A stretch of DNA of 64,000 nucleotides from JAFTYO01 sp045644765 (lineage in GTDB: Bacteria > Pseudomonadota > Alphaproteobacteria > RF32 > CAG-239), in NCBI GenBank assembly GCA_045644765.1, contig JAZRHM010000013.1:62001-126000 (forward strand), read 5' to 3'. A program made the translations under genes and the position numbers. Below, piece after piece: positions 18,445 to 28,400 of the stretch (the stretch's first letter is position 1; the number at the start of each line of letters is the position of its first letter). The notes beneath the pieces were generated by a model. That model saw nothing but the letters and a program-made list of their open reading frames with translations. It searched no databases and was not told the origin of the DNA.

Positions 18445-19224
18445 TTATTTAATCCACGGTAAAGATTTTTGCAAATCTTCTTGCGTATTAATATCCGCCG
18501 GAGCTTCATCAATAAGTTTTATCTTATCAACAAGCATTGCTCTGACATCCATACCATTTTCAAGAGCTCTTAACTGTTCTAAAGCTTCTCTTTTTTCTAA
18601 AACGCTGGTCGGAAGAGAAACCATTTTCTTCAAAGAAGCAGCCTTAAAAACATAAATACCTATATGATGATATAAATCTTGATTTGGACATTTTTCCGGA
18701 TTACGGGTATATGGCGCAGTAGCACGTGTAAAATACAAACATCTGGCCTCTTTTTGGCCATCTTCCAAACCCATAACAATTTTTACAATATTAGGATTGT
18801 TTTTATCTTCTTCATCATGAATAACCATACCGCAAGTTGCAATATCACAATTTGTTCTTTCGACCATTTCAACCAAAGGCAAACATACCGCAGGATCAAC
18901 ATTCAAGTTATCACCTTGAAAATCTACCACAATATCATATTTTTCGCCTGTCGGATCCAAAACCTTTAACGCAGCGGCGATTCTGTCTGTACCACTCGGC
19001 AAATTAGGATCAGTTAATATGGCAGTTGCCCCAAACTTATTACATTCGTCAACAATAGCCTGATCTCCGGCTGCAATAGCAATATCTGACTTTCCGTTCA
19101 TAACCTTTTGAACGTTTTCATAAACACGCTGAACTAATGTTTTACCATTTATATTAATGAGCGGTTTATTAGGAAGTCTTGTTGCGGCCAAACGCACAGG
19201 CATCAAAGTTATTACTCTGTTCAT
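18445..19224 (-). CDS. kdsB: 3-deoxy-manno-octulosonate cytidylyltransferase
   Basis: 259 residues. The nucleotide-binding start P-V-R-L-A-A-T-R-L-P-N-K-P-L and the Y-x-H-I-G-I-Y segment are those of KdsB, which activates Kdo as CMP-Kdo for the LPS inner core. Its presence shows the cell makes Kdo-containing LPS. GAGGAT precedes the ATG. Confidence 0.96.
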   Translation of the reverse strand: MNRVITLMPVRLAATRLPNKPLININGKTLVQRVYENVQKVMNGKSDIAIAAGDQAIVDECNKFGATAILTDPNLPSGTDRIAAALKVLDPTGEKYDIVVDFQGDNLNVDPAVCLPLVEMVERTNCDIATCGMVIHDEEDKNNPNIVKIVMGLEDGQKEARCLYFTRATAPYTRNPEKCPNQDLYHHIGIYVFKAASLKKMVSLPTSVLEKREALEQLRALENGMDVRAMLVDKIKLIDEAPADINTQEDLQKSLPWIK

Positions 19225-19324
19225 TTAATTATCCTCTTCAAAAAATAATATACTCTTGCTGAGTTTAACAAAAATATATTTTGTTTCAAGGAAATTATTT
19301 TTTTATACATCTCTTTAAAAAACT

Positions 19325-19357
19325 AAAAGCCCTAGTCATAAAGATGACGGGGCTTTT
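19325..19357. terminator. Terminator after the 104-residue orphan gene
   Basis: Two-part stem, aaaagccc / gggctttt enclosing gtcat / atgac, with T-rich sequence on both sides. It separates the orphan at 19380 from the kdsB promoter. Confidence 0.7.
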
Positions 19358-19379
19358 ATAAACACTACTTTTATATTGA

Positions 19380-19694
19380 TTACAATCTTTTTTCAAAAGT
19401 AGAAATTTTTTCACTCAGAGTACTCTCACCAATGGTTCTAAGCTTAATAATCAGCAAACGATACTCATGTTGACAACCACTGATGTACGATGTTTTTTGG
19501 AATAAAACATCCAAATAAACTCTGTCGACTTCAGAAAACTCACTCTTTGATACCAATTCCATAATCGCGCTTTTTCTCTGAGTTGGCATTGCAATTCTTT
19601 CACGGAATGCCTGTGCTTTTAAATGCTTTTCTTTCTTTTCCATACTAATTTGATTTTGTAATTTTGTGATATAATTGTATATTTCTTCTTTCAA
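19380..19694 (-). CDS. Small helical hypothetical protein
   Basis: 104 residues, no signal or membrane segment, rich in Glu, Lys and Arg, and predicted mainly helical. The likely start is TTG at 19692-19694 behind a weak gag element; a later Met at residue 18 is possible. It stands alone between two terminators. No family recognised. Confidence 0.55.
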   Translation of the reverse strand: MKEEIYNYITKLQNQISMEKKEKHLKAQAFRERIAMPTQRKSAIMELVSKSEFSEVDRVYLDVLFQKTSYISGCQHEYRLLIIKLRTIGESTLSEKISTFEKRL

Positions 19695-19821
19695 TATAGC
19701 TCAAAAAAAAAGTTTATTCAAGTAAAAAAACATCTTTTATGAAAATTTATATACAAAATGTGAAAATTATTTTTATAAAAGCGAAAGAATAAAAAATTCA
19801 TACAATCTCTACTATACTTAT

Positions 19822-19869
19822 AAAAAGAATCCCCTTGCTGTTTTAACACAAACAAAGGGATTCTTTTTT
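19822..19869. terminator. Terminator overlapping the 3' end of the membrane orphan
   Basis: Long stem aaaaagaatcccc... (from 19822) pairing with ...gggattcttttt (to 19868). On the minus strand the left arm encodes the last residues of the 161-residue protein, so the stop codon lies in the hairpin loop. Confidence 0.8.
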
Positions 19870-20328
19870 AATTTCCGCATTCTTTTTATGCGATTTTATA
19901 TACGGCAACAAAGTAAGCTTAAGTCCTAACAGTAAGGAAAGCATATACATTACCGTAACAACTACCAAAGCAAGAATTTTTTTATATATTTTTCTTACTT
20001 CGTGTTTTTCAAGGTCTTCGATAGCACCCATTGATACTAAAATGATAATTCCACATAGCGCAATAAAAAATGTACCAAACTCTTCATAAACAGTGGCTTC
20101 AATCTGTTTTGCCTTCATGTCTTGAAGATTAAGACCTTGTTTTGCTAATACTAGCTCATACTCTTTTGAAAAATTCTTTGGATTGTCATAATCGCTTGCG
20201 TTACGATAACCACAAACAAAGAGCAATACCACGAGAACCGCTATCAAAAGAGCAATTTTTTTGGATTTTGGGCTTGTTAAACATGCATAAGTTAATATAC
20301 CTGCAAGTAACCCGAAAATTAAATTCAT
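19843..20328 (-). CDS. Small membrane protein of unknown function
   Basis: 161 residues with about four hydrophobic helices (residues ~3-20, 25-42, 87-105, 119-145) and a Cys-rich end (S-L-C-L-C). No family recognised. The ATG has no Shine-Dalgarno sequence at a normal distance. It follows the 20389-21324 barrel gene on the same strand, separated by a hairpin, and the two are probably one unit. Confidence 0.65.
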   Translation of the reverse strand: MNLIFGLLAGILTYACLTSPKSKKIALLIAVLVVLLFVCGYRNASDYDNPKNFSKEYELVLAKQGLNLQDMKAKQIEATVYEEFGTFFIALCGIIILVSMGAIEDLEKHEVRKIYKKILALVVVTVMYMLSLLLGLKLTLLPYIKSHKKNAEIKKESLCLC

Positions 20329-20348
20329 CTCTGTTGTTTGTAGTTATA

Positions 20349-20376
20349 GCAAGAAGGAACTATTGCTCCTTCTTGC
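20349..20376 (-). other. Intercistronic hairpin
   Basis: A perfect ten-base stem (gcaagaagga / tccttcttgc) lies between two minus-strand unknown genes. No T-run follows, so it may be an mRNA-stabilising or processing element rather than a terminator. Confidence 0.5.
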
Positions 20377-20388
20377 CTTAATTAAACA

Positions 20389-21324
20389 TTAAAATACAAA
20401 ACTGGATCCAACACCCACATAAGGAGCAATGTCTCCAGATGTAAACTTAGCACCTGCTTCCGCATAAAGCGTTGCATGATTGCCAAGATCAAAACCACAT
20501 ACTGTGTGTACACCTTGCATGGTCTCTTGAGCCCAAGCAGATAAAGTTAAACACATATTGCTTTTACCAACTGCAATATTATTGCGATTATAGGTCAAAA
20601 CAATGTTTTGGTTATCTGTACCTAACTTATTGGCAGAAAGATTAAGAACATTATTGTTCTTGCTGAACTTTACTGCAGCATAACCGGTTAAAGGAGCATT
20701 TTTGCACATATCCACTCCACCTGTCAGAGACAAGCAATTTGCAATGTTAGTTTCAACACCTGTAAACCAATATCCGTCATCAAATCTAAAGAAAGAAACC
20801 CCTCCTTGATGTCCGACAAAAATTTTTGTTTTACTGATATTATAACTTAACTGCATTGCATTTGAAGCAGAAGCGCCTTCACCTAGTATGACCATATGGT
20901 TTGCATACTGAGGATCTAAGCCTGCAGAAATCAGTCCTGTCCTTTTGAAGTTTCCTACACGATACTCAATGCTTGAGTTATTAAAAGCATAAGAAGCTGA
21001 AACAAAATTTACAGGAGAGCAAATACCAAACTCAGTAGATACGCAACCTACAACATTACCGCCAAAGGTAAAGTTACCGATTTGTTGACTATATCCACCG
21101 ACAACAACTGCTTGAAACAAGCTCTGTTCTGTTGTCTGATTGGCGCTTAAGCTCATACTCATGTTAACTTTTTTCTGCTCTTCCTTTTTCTGTTCATTTA
21201 ACTCTTTCAAGCTCATACCATCTCCACATTTGAAGATGTTATCATTCTTTGGAGCAAGAACAGAAACGGTTAAACACACAATTGCTAATACAGCGATGAT
21301 AATTTTTTCTTTCAAAGTTTTCAT
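20389..21324 (-). CDS. Probable outer-membrane barrel protein of unknown family
   Basis: 311 residues with an N-terminal hydrophobic helix (residues ~6-24) that may be an uncleaved or late-cleaved signal. A charged linker (E-Q-K-K-E-E-Q-K-K) follows, then repeated amphipathic strands rich in Gly, Asn and Ser, ending V-G-S-S-F-V-F, a barrel-like terminus. Several cysteines are present. No Shine-Dalgarno: the leader is A/T-only with a TTAAC box 19 bases before the ATG, as in four other orphans here. Function unknown. Confidence 0.6.
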   Translation of the reverse strand: MKTLKEKIIIAVLAIVCLTVSVLAPKNDNIFKCGDGMSLKELNEQKKEEQKKVNMSMSLSANQTTEQSLFQAVVVGGYSQQIGNFTFGGNVVGCVSTEFGICSPVNFVSASYAFNNSSIEYRVGNFKRTGLISAGLDPQYANHMVILGEGASASNAMQLSYNISKTKIFVGHQGGVSFFRFDDGYWFTGVETNIANCLSLTGGVDMCKNAPLTGYAAVKFSKNNNVLNLSANKLGTDNQNIVLTYNRNNIAVGKSNMCLTLSAWAQETMQGVHTVCGFDLGNHATLYAEAGAKFTSGDIAPYVGVGSSFVF

Positions 21325-21353
21325 TTTTTTATATAATTTAAATGTTAATATTC

Positions 21354-21381
21354 AGATTAAAGAAATGCTATATCAAGTAAA
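21354..21381 (-). promoter_or_regulatory. Putative promoter of the 20389-21324 gene
   Basis: Minus strand TTTACT (21376-21381), 16-base spacer, TAATCT (21354-21359). The rest of the 324-base gap up to 21648 is AT-rich and shows no gene. Confidence 0.45.
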
Positions 21382-21648
21382 CATCTAGATAAAAACAAAT
21401 AAACTAAACAACTGCAAAAAAACAGCTTTAGAAAACTCATCTTTAAATAATCGATACAATAGCCTATAATAATCTTTTGTAATTATTTTATAACACATTT
21501 TCATCACAAACACAAGTATTATTAGTTTTTATCAGAAAATTAAATGATGTAATTGTGATTAAATTCTAAAAAAAAACTGGAAAATGAACTTTTTTTAAAT
21601 TACTTTCGTTTATATGCATATGTAAATTGTTTTAAGAAAGATAGAAAA

Positions 21649-22791
21649 ATGAAAAAATACATTAAATTTGTAGCTCCGATACTCATAATAGCAGCATTTG
21701 TTTATTTTAACAAATCAAAAGAATCGACACCCGTTTATGATACCGTAAAATTAGAATACGGAAAAATAAGCCAAAGTGTCACGGCATCAGGAGTTATAAA
21801 TCCGCTATCAACCGTTACGATAGGAACACAGGTATCCGGCACTATAAAAGAAATATATGTTGATTTCAATTCAGAGGTTAAACAAAATCAGCTTTTGGCT
21901 CTTATTGATCCGGACGTGTTTGAAGCAAATGTTGCTCAACGGCAAGCCGCCTTAGAAATTGCTGAAGCTCAGCTTAATATACAAGAAAATGATATCGTTT
22001 ATTATAAAAAAACTTTGGATAGAATTTTAAAACTTAAAAATGCAAAATATTCAACCGAAAAAGAATTAGAATCGGCTCAACGCAACTATGACAATGCCGT
22101 TGCACAATTAAGACTTCAAAAAGCTCAAGTAAAACAAGCTAAAGCTTCTTTAGATTCTGCGCAAACAGAACTTCGTTATACCAAAATAACCTCCCCTGTT
22201 GACGGTATCGTAATTTCTAAATCTGTTGAAGTTGGGCAAACAGTTGCAGCCAGTTTTTCAACTCCGGAATTGTTTTCTGTTGCCGAAGATCTGACGAAAA
22301 TGGAAATTGAAGCATCAGTTGTAGAAGCCGATGTTGCTAAAGTTGCCGTCGGACAAGATGTATTTTTTAATGTTGACAGTTACCCTGATAAAACCTTTAA
22401 GGGAGTTGTTAAACAAGTTCGTAATCAAGCCGTTACAACCTCAAATGTGGTCACATACAGTGTTATCATTGAAATTGATAATTCCAATTTGCTGTTAAAA
22501 CCGGGTATGACTGCCAATGTAGAAATTATTACGGCACATAAAGACAATGCATTAATTGTTCCCAATGCTGCTTTACGTTTTTATTTAGATGAAAATCAGC
22601 GCTACAAAGAAAAAGGCGTTTGGACATTAAACGACGACACACCTGAACGTATTGTTATCACAGAAGGAATTTCCGATGACAACAACACCGAAATTATATC
22701 AGATAAGCTAAAAGTTGGTGATAAAATCATTGTATCAAAGCAACTAAATGATAAAGATAAGCGAGCAACTCGCCTCAGAATGCCTCGATAA
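21649..22791 (+). CDS. macA: MacA-like periplasmic adaptor of an ABC efflux system
   Basis: 380 residues: N-terminal membrane anchor (residues ~5-20), barrel-sandwich lipoyl halves around a long helical hairpin (Q-A-A-L-E-I-A-E-A-Q ... K-Q-A-K-A-S-L), then a beta-barrel domain with L-K-P-G-M-T-A-N-V. This is the membrane-fusion protein fold. Followed by an ATPase and an FtsX-type permease it matches MacA, which links MacB to an outer-membrane TolC. No tolC is in the window. GAAAGATAGAAA precedes the ATG. Confidence 0.9.
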   Translation: MKKYIKFVAPILIIAAFVYFNKSKESTPVYDTVKLEYGKISQSVTASGVINPLSTVTIGTQVSGTIKEIYVDFNSEVKQNQLLALIDPDVFEANVAQRQAALEIAEAQLNIQENDIVYYKKTLDRILKLKNAKYSTEKELESAQRNYDNAVAQLRLQKAQVKQAKASLDSAQTELRYTKITSPVDGIVISKSVEVGQTVAASFSTPELFSVAEDLTKMEIEASVVEADVAKVAVGQDVFFNVDSYPDKTFKGVVKQVRNQAVTTSNVVTYSVIIEIDNSNLLLKPGMTANVEIITAHKDNALIVPNAALRFYLDENQRYKEKGVWTLNDDTPERIVITEGISDDNNTEIISDKLKVGDKIIVSKQLNDKDKRATRLRMPR

Positions 22792-22803
22792 AAGGATTTT
22801 AGC

Positions 22804-23493
22804 ATGACTTTGATTGAATTAAAAAACATACGTAAAAGTTATCATCTTGATGGTTTTGATTTAGAAATATTAAAAGGGATTTCTCTTAAAATCAATAAGG
22901 GTGAGTTTGTTGCCATAATGGGTCCGTCGGGTTCCGGTAAATCTACATTAATGAACATACTCGGCTGTCTTGATTTACCATCATCCGGAGAATATCTTCT
23001 TGACGGTAAAAATGTAGAACATCTTGACAGTGATGAATTGGCTCAAATCAGAAACGAAAAAATCGGTTTTGTTTTCCAAGGTTTTAATTTGCTTTCTCGC
23101 ACTTCAGCCATAGAAAATGTTGAACTTCCCATGGTATATGGCAAAATTCCGGCCGGTGAGCGTAAAAATCGTGCTAAACTTGCTTTAGAAAAAGTTGGAT
23201 TAAAAGAAAGAATGTATCATCTGCCGAACCAACTTTCAGGCGGACAACAACAGCGTGTTGCCATTGCTCGTGCTGTGGTAAACGAAGCCCCTATTATTTT
23301 TGCCGATGAGCCGACCGGCAACTTGGATACAAAGATGAGCGTCGAAATTATGGAGCTTTTTACAAAACTCAATAAAGACATGGGAAGGACCATCATTTTA
23401 GTTACACATGAAGAAGATATTGCAAAATATGCAAGTCGCATTATCAAAATTGTTGATGGAGAAATATCTTCTGACAGGAGTTATAAAAAATGA
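22804..23493 (+). CDS. macB: MacB-type ABC transporter ATPase subunit
   Basis: 229 residues with Walker A G-P-S-G-S-G-K-S-T, signature L-S-G-G-Q-Q-Q-R-V-A-I-A-R-A, Walker B I-I-F-A-D-E-P-T-G-N-L-D and the H-loop V-T-H-E. It belongs to the LolD/MacB-NBD group. In E. coli MacB this domain is fused to the permease; here it is a separate gene. Its stop overlaps the permease ATG by four bases (ATGA), implying coupled translation. Confidence 0.93.
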   Translation: MTLIELKNIRKSYHLDGFDLEILKGISLKINKGEFVAIMGPSGSGKSTLMNILGCLDLPSSGEYLLDGKNVEHLDSDELAQIRNEKIGFVFQGFNLLSRTSAIENVELPMVYGKIPAGERKNRAKLALEKVGLKERMYHLPNQLSGGQQQRVAIARAVVNEAPIIFADEPTGNLDTKMSVEIMELFTKLNKDMGRTIILVTHEEDIAKYASRIIKIVDGEISSDRSYKK

Positions 23494-24719
23494 TTGATAC
23501 AGCAACAACATTTAATATTGCATTACGGGCCATTAAAGCCAATAAAATGCGTTCGATTTTAACAAGCTTGGGTATAATTATCGGTGTTGCCGCCGTTATT
23601 ATAATGCTTGCAATCGGAAATGGTGCACAAATTACCATACAGAAAGAAATGAAAAGTATGGGTTCAAACCTAATTATGATACGTTCCGGCACATCAACGT
23701 CCGGAGGTCAACGTATGGGACATGGCTCTCAACCGACTATGAAAGCCTCAGACGGCGATGCCATTGAAGAAAAAATCGCCAGCATAAAAATTGCAGCTCC
23801 GGTGCTAAATGATGCAGGGCAAATTGTGTACGGAAATTCTAACTGGTCCACCTCAATCACCGGCACTGATAACAGATATTTTGAAATCAAAGAATGGGAC
23901 CTTGAATATGGTCGCTATTTTAGTGAAAATGACATAAAAAATGCAGGTAAAGTTGCCATTTTAGGGACGACAGTCGTCAAAGAACTTTTTGGTGATTTAG
24001 ATCCTTTAGGAAGAACAATTAGGGTTAAAGGCATTCCGTTTACTGTTATCGGTGTAACTCAAAGCCGAGGACAAAGCGGTCCCGGAATGGATCAAGACGA
24101 TACCATATACATTCCGCTGAGCACAGCGCAAAAAAAAGTGACCGGTGTTGAATTTCCGGATATGGTAAAGATGATTATGCTACAAGCAGTAGATGCTCAA
24201 AGCACTTATACATCTCAAGAAGAAATCAGGGCACTTTTACGCCAAAGACACAACTTAGGTGCAAACAAAGATGACGATTTTGTAATACGCAACTTAACAC
24301 AAATGATGGAAATGATGGAAAGTTCGACCAAAGTATTAACTATCTTACTCGGCTCCATTGCCTCGATTTCTTTAATTGTCGGTGGTATCGGAATTATGAA
24401 CATCATGCTTGTTTCAGTTACGGAAAGAACACGTGAAATCGGTATACGTATGGCTATTGGTGCTAAAACTTGGGATATTAGGCTTCAATTTTTAACTGAA
24501 GCATTGGTTTTATCATTAATCGGAGGTTTGATTGGCGTCATAATTGGGCTAATCGGTTCTTGGGCAATATCCGTATTTTCAACATTTAGTGCTGTTGTAT
24601 CTATATTTTATGTCTTGTTACCCTTTACGGTTTCCGGACTTGTAGGATTGTTTTTCGGGTTTTATCCAGCATATAAAGCATCTTTGCTAAATCCGATAAA
24701 CGCATTAAGGTATGAATAG
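23490..24719 (+). CDS. MacB-type permease subunit (FtsX fold)
   Basis: 409 residues: one N-terminal helix (V-A-A-V-I-I-M-L-A-I-G), a large periplasmic MacB_PCD domain, and three C-terminal helices with M-N-I-M-L-V-S-V-T-E-R-T-R-E-I-G-I-R, the FtsX/MacB hallmark. It would work as a dimer with the ATPase to pump substrates, peptides or macrolides in known systems, via the MacA adaptor. No terminator-like stem follows directly; the repeat cluster begins immediately downstream. Confidence 0.92.
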   Translation: MIDTATTFNIALRAIKANKMRSILTSLGIIIGVAAVIIMLAIGNGAQITIQKEMKSMGSNLIMIRSGTSTSGGQRMGHGSQPTMKASDGDAIEEKIASIKIAAPVLNDAGQIVYGNSNWSTSITGTDNRYFEIKEWDLEYGRYFSENDIKNAGKVAILGTTVVKELFGDLDPLGRTIRVKGIPFTVIGVTQSRGQSGPGMDQDDTIYIPLSTAQKKVTGVEFPDMVKMIMLQAVDAQSTYTSQEEIRALLRQRHNLGANKDDDFVIRNLTQMMEMMESSTKVLTILLGSIASISLIVGGIGIMNIMLVSVTERTREIGIRMAIGAKTWDIRLQFLTEALVLSLIGGLIGVIIGLIGSWAISVFSTFSAVVSIFYVLLPFTVSGLVGLFFGFYPAYKASLLNPINALRYE

Positions 24720-24720
24720 T

Positions 24721-25200
24721 AAAATAATTTAAAAATCGGAAGATGCTTGAACCAAACCTTGCGGTTTGGCAGCATGACTTTAAAAAATGTCACCCTACTT
24801 TGTGAGTGAAGCGAACACCCATAACCTGTCACACCTCCGAACGAAGTGAGGTCAAGGGGTCTTCGAATTAGTTTTAAAAAATCGGAAGATGCTTGGACCA
24901 AACCTTGCGATTTGGCAGCATGACATAAACTAGAATCGTCATCGCTCGTTTTCGTTAAGAAAACGTCCAGCGATCTTCGAATTAATTTTTAAATCGGTTG
25001 GTCCCTTGACGATTCCTGACGGAATCGAGGGACGACTTTTTTATTTTTCCTAGCGGAATCGAGGGACGACAATATTATATTAAAACATAACTGTCACCCT
25101 TCTTTGTGAGCAATGCGAACAAAGTCAAAGGGTCTACGAATTAGTTTTAAAAAATCGGTAGATGCCTTGACCTCACTCCGTTCGGAGGCATGACTTTATT
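24721..25200. repeat. Cluster of REP/BIME-like palindromic repeats
   Basis: This gap after the MacB permease is filled with short palindromic units in both orientations. A 47-bp unit occurs at 24732-24778 and 24878-24924 with two mismatches. The linker attagttttaaaaaatcgg recurs at 24867-24885 and 25140-25158, with a diverged version at 24981-24997. Each linker joins an inverted unit starting gtca to a forward unit ending atgac or acgac. Variable stems (ccaaacc/ggtttgg, cctcc...ggagg, cgattcc/ggaatcg) sit inside. A 16-bp piece, ggaatcgagggacgac, is repeated at 25021-25036 and 25055-25070. Confidence 0.85.
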
Positions 25201-25439
25201 GTTGTTTTGCCTTATTTTTTTATAAAAAACAAATCTTAAAAAACGCTTTGTTTACAACAACTTAAACCTTGAAAGAGCTGCACAAAAACCAACGTTTTTT
25301 TGCAAAATTGATTTTTCTTATTTTTCAAAAACTTAAGCAAAAGCAAAAACAGTGCACAGAAGAGAAAAAGGTGCTTGATTTAAACGTACGTTTTTGTAAC
25401 ATAACACCATATATACTGCAACTATTATAAGGAAAAATT
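25201..25439. promoter_or_regulatory. Leader region of the autotransporter gene
   Basis: A 239-base non-coding stretch. It holds a perfect 12-base palindrome aaacgtacgttt (25382-25393) about 50 bases before the ATG and an aagga ribosome site just before the start. I could not fix a confident -35/-10 pair. Confidence 0.35.
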
Positions 25440-28400
25440 ATGAACAAATTTATATTAAAGAACAAACTCTTAGCCACAACTGCTATTTGTTCTGTTATGT
25501 TATGTGCCGAATCGTTTGCCTTATCGCCAACCTTAGACACCTTAAAAACTCAGGCTACAACATTAACAGGTAACTATATTTTAACTGAGCTTGGTTCAAA
25601 CACTTTACCTGATGGGGCATCAAAAGTAAAAATCGGTGATACTGTATATTATTTTACACCAAGTGGAGATGATGCTGATTTGCTTAAAACCTTAGCGGGA
25701 ACATCTGCCGGCAATTTGGTAGAAGATGCAAATGGTGTTTTTGACCTTAGTGGCACAAAATATGGTTTTAATGTAAGTGCAATCCCAAATAGTGTGTTTT
25801 CTTACGGAACAGGAGATGAAACAAATTATCATTTTATCACTAAAGAAGCCAATGATGAAGGCGTTTTAACAACCACATATCATACAATTGACCTCAACCC
25901 AAGTAAATTCGGAACTTCTGAAAGCCTATCATGGACAGCCTTAGATAGTAAACCAAGTAGTATGACTAACGTAATCGCCGTAAATTTGCCAAACAATGAT
26001 ATAAAATATTTTCAATATGCTTATACTTACACAAAGCCTACAGGTTATACGGAAATAAAAAATAAATCCGAGCAGGTAAATGTTACTAATTCCCAGGGAG
26101 AGTTCACATACAAATATATTGGTTCGGCTGTGAAAAATTCAGAGGGAGATAATTATGGTGATATAAATAAGAAAGTGCTTTCAAACAATAAAATAACAGG
26201 AATTTTAACAAATAATGGCTCTAATACCAGTAATTTATATATCTATGGTGGAGCTATTTTTAATCAAGGAACTATAGGCAATATAACTGCTGATTTTGTA
26301 GGAAATTATACTTCAATTACCTCATCAACAATATATTCAGGACTTTATGCTTATGGTGGTGCACTTTCGAATTATGCCAATACTTCCGATTCAATAGTAA
26401 GTATAGGTAATATCACCGGTAATTTTAATAGTAATTACGCAAAAGCTGAAACTTCATATAGATACATAAATGGTAGTACAGGTGCTTATGGAGGCGCAAT
26501 TTATAATTACGCAGGTAATAGCTCAACTGCACAAATAGGTAATATTATTGGTGATTTTAGTTATAATAAAGCAGAAGCATCTGCTTCAGGTAGTAATAAA
26601 CGTTTTGCTAACTCATATGGAGGTGCTATCTATAACGGTGCAGATATAGGTTCAATAGCTAGTATAGCAAGTATTACAGGAACTTTTTTCAAAAATTATG
26701 TTTTATCAAACAACCATTACAATCAAGATTCTTATGTTTATGGAGGTGCTATTTATAATAATAGTATAATTAGCGATATAATAGGTAGTTTTATTCTTAA
26801 TAATGCCATTCTTAAGAAAGATCCTGGTAAGGCTCGTGGAGGTGCTATTTATAACTCCGGTACAATTAATAATATCAGTGGCAACTTTATTAGTAATTAT
26901 ATTGAAACAGCAAGTGAAGGAGAAGGTAGTGCAATTTATAACTCTGGCACAATTAATGATATCAGTGGTAACTTTATTGGTAATTATATTGAAACAGCGG
27001 GTGACGGAGAAGGTAGTGCCATTTATAATGAAGGTACAATAGAAAATTTAACTGCTGATTTTATCAGTAACTATACAACATCAACCAATACTGCTTTTGG
27101 CGGGGCTATCGCTAATAGCCAATCAAATAAACTAAAAAGCATAACCAGTAATTTCATCAATAACTATGCGATAGGGGATTCTGCTCTTGGTGGGGCTATT
27201 TCTAATAGATATGGCGCAATAAAAGGTATAACCGGTGATTTTATCGGTAATAGCGTCACTTCAACAGGTACTAAACAATATTCTTATGCCTATGGAGGAG
27301 CTGTTTATAATGCCTATAACAGCACAATTGAAAGTATAGTTGCTGATTTTATCGGTAATTATGCAACAGGAGGTAATGCTTATGCTGGTGCTATTTATAA
27401 TTATAGAAGTAGCTCAATAAATAATATAACAGGTGATTTTATTGGTAATAGTGCAACTTCAACAAATGGTTCTACATATGGTGGTGCTATTTACAATCAG
27501 AGTTCAATTAGCAATATAACCGGAGATTTTATCGGTAATTATGCCAAATCAACATCCGGAACAGCACAAGGTGGAGCTATTTATTCTAATAATAATATCA
27601 CTTTATCAGCAAAAGAAAATGGCAGTTCCGTAATCAAAGATAACTATGTTGAAGATAAAGACGGTAAAAGAGCTGAAGCTATTTATATGGCTAGTTCCGG
27701 TGCAACTTTAACCTTACAAGCAAACAACAACGGCACTATTGAAGTTTATGATATCATAAATGGTACCAGTGGTTATAATGTAAAACTTACAGGTGACGGT
27801 ACCGGTTCTGTTTCGTTGTTTAATGATGTCTTAAATGCCAAAGTTACTGCCAAGAATGTGGGGGTAAATTTATCAAACGGCGTTGCTAAAGACTACACCT
27901 TCAACTCTTTAACAACTGATGACACAGCTCATTGGAACATCGATGTAAATTTAACCGAAAAAATTGCTGACAACATCACAAGCAGTGGTTCTACAGGAAC
28001 TCTTTATATCGATAAAATCAACAATATCGGTTCAACAGATGAAGATATCACAATCCAAATTCTTAAAAACACCGATGATTTAGATAAATTACAGTTAGCC
28101 TTAAATGAAGATAATTTCGAAATTGTTGAAGATGGTAGAAAAGTTGATAACACAGTTTATTATTCCAAAAACTATGTTCAAGAAGAAGGTATCTCTCTTG
28201 ATACAACAAGTACATTAAATGACAGTATCCGCATTTATAAAGATGGAATTTATGATGCATTAGCTCTTATCAACGACAAAGAAACAACTGAAGAGCGTTC
28301 TTTTATCTTTGATATTGCCGGTACTCACACCTTAAACCAAGACCTCTTGGCAACAACCGAAGGCGTTTTGAACATTGAAGGTTTTAACGATGGTGGCGAG

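Noticed and set aside
21325..21648. Possible small RNA or extra gene in the 324-base gap
   Set aside because: Only AT-rich sequence, one putative promoter and the macA leader were seen; no stable stem or open frame with a ribosome site.
24662..24901. Possible small gene in the repeat cluster
   Set aside because: The frame runs through palindromic repeats and overlaps the MacB permease end. No ribosome site and low protein-like character.
26230..27600. Possible CRISPR-like or other non-coding repeat array
   Set aside because: The periodicity is in frame and encodes GGAI/FxxN protein repeats within one intact gene. There are no constant repeats with unique spacers.
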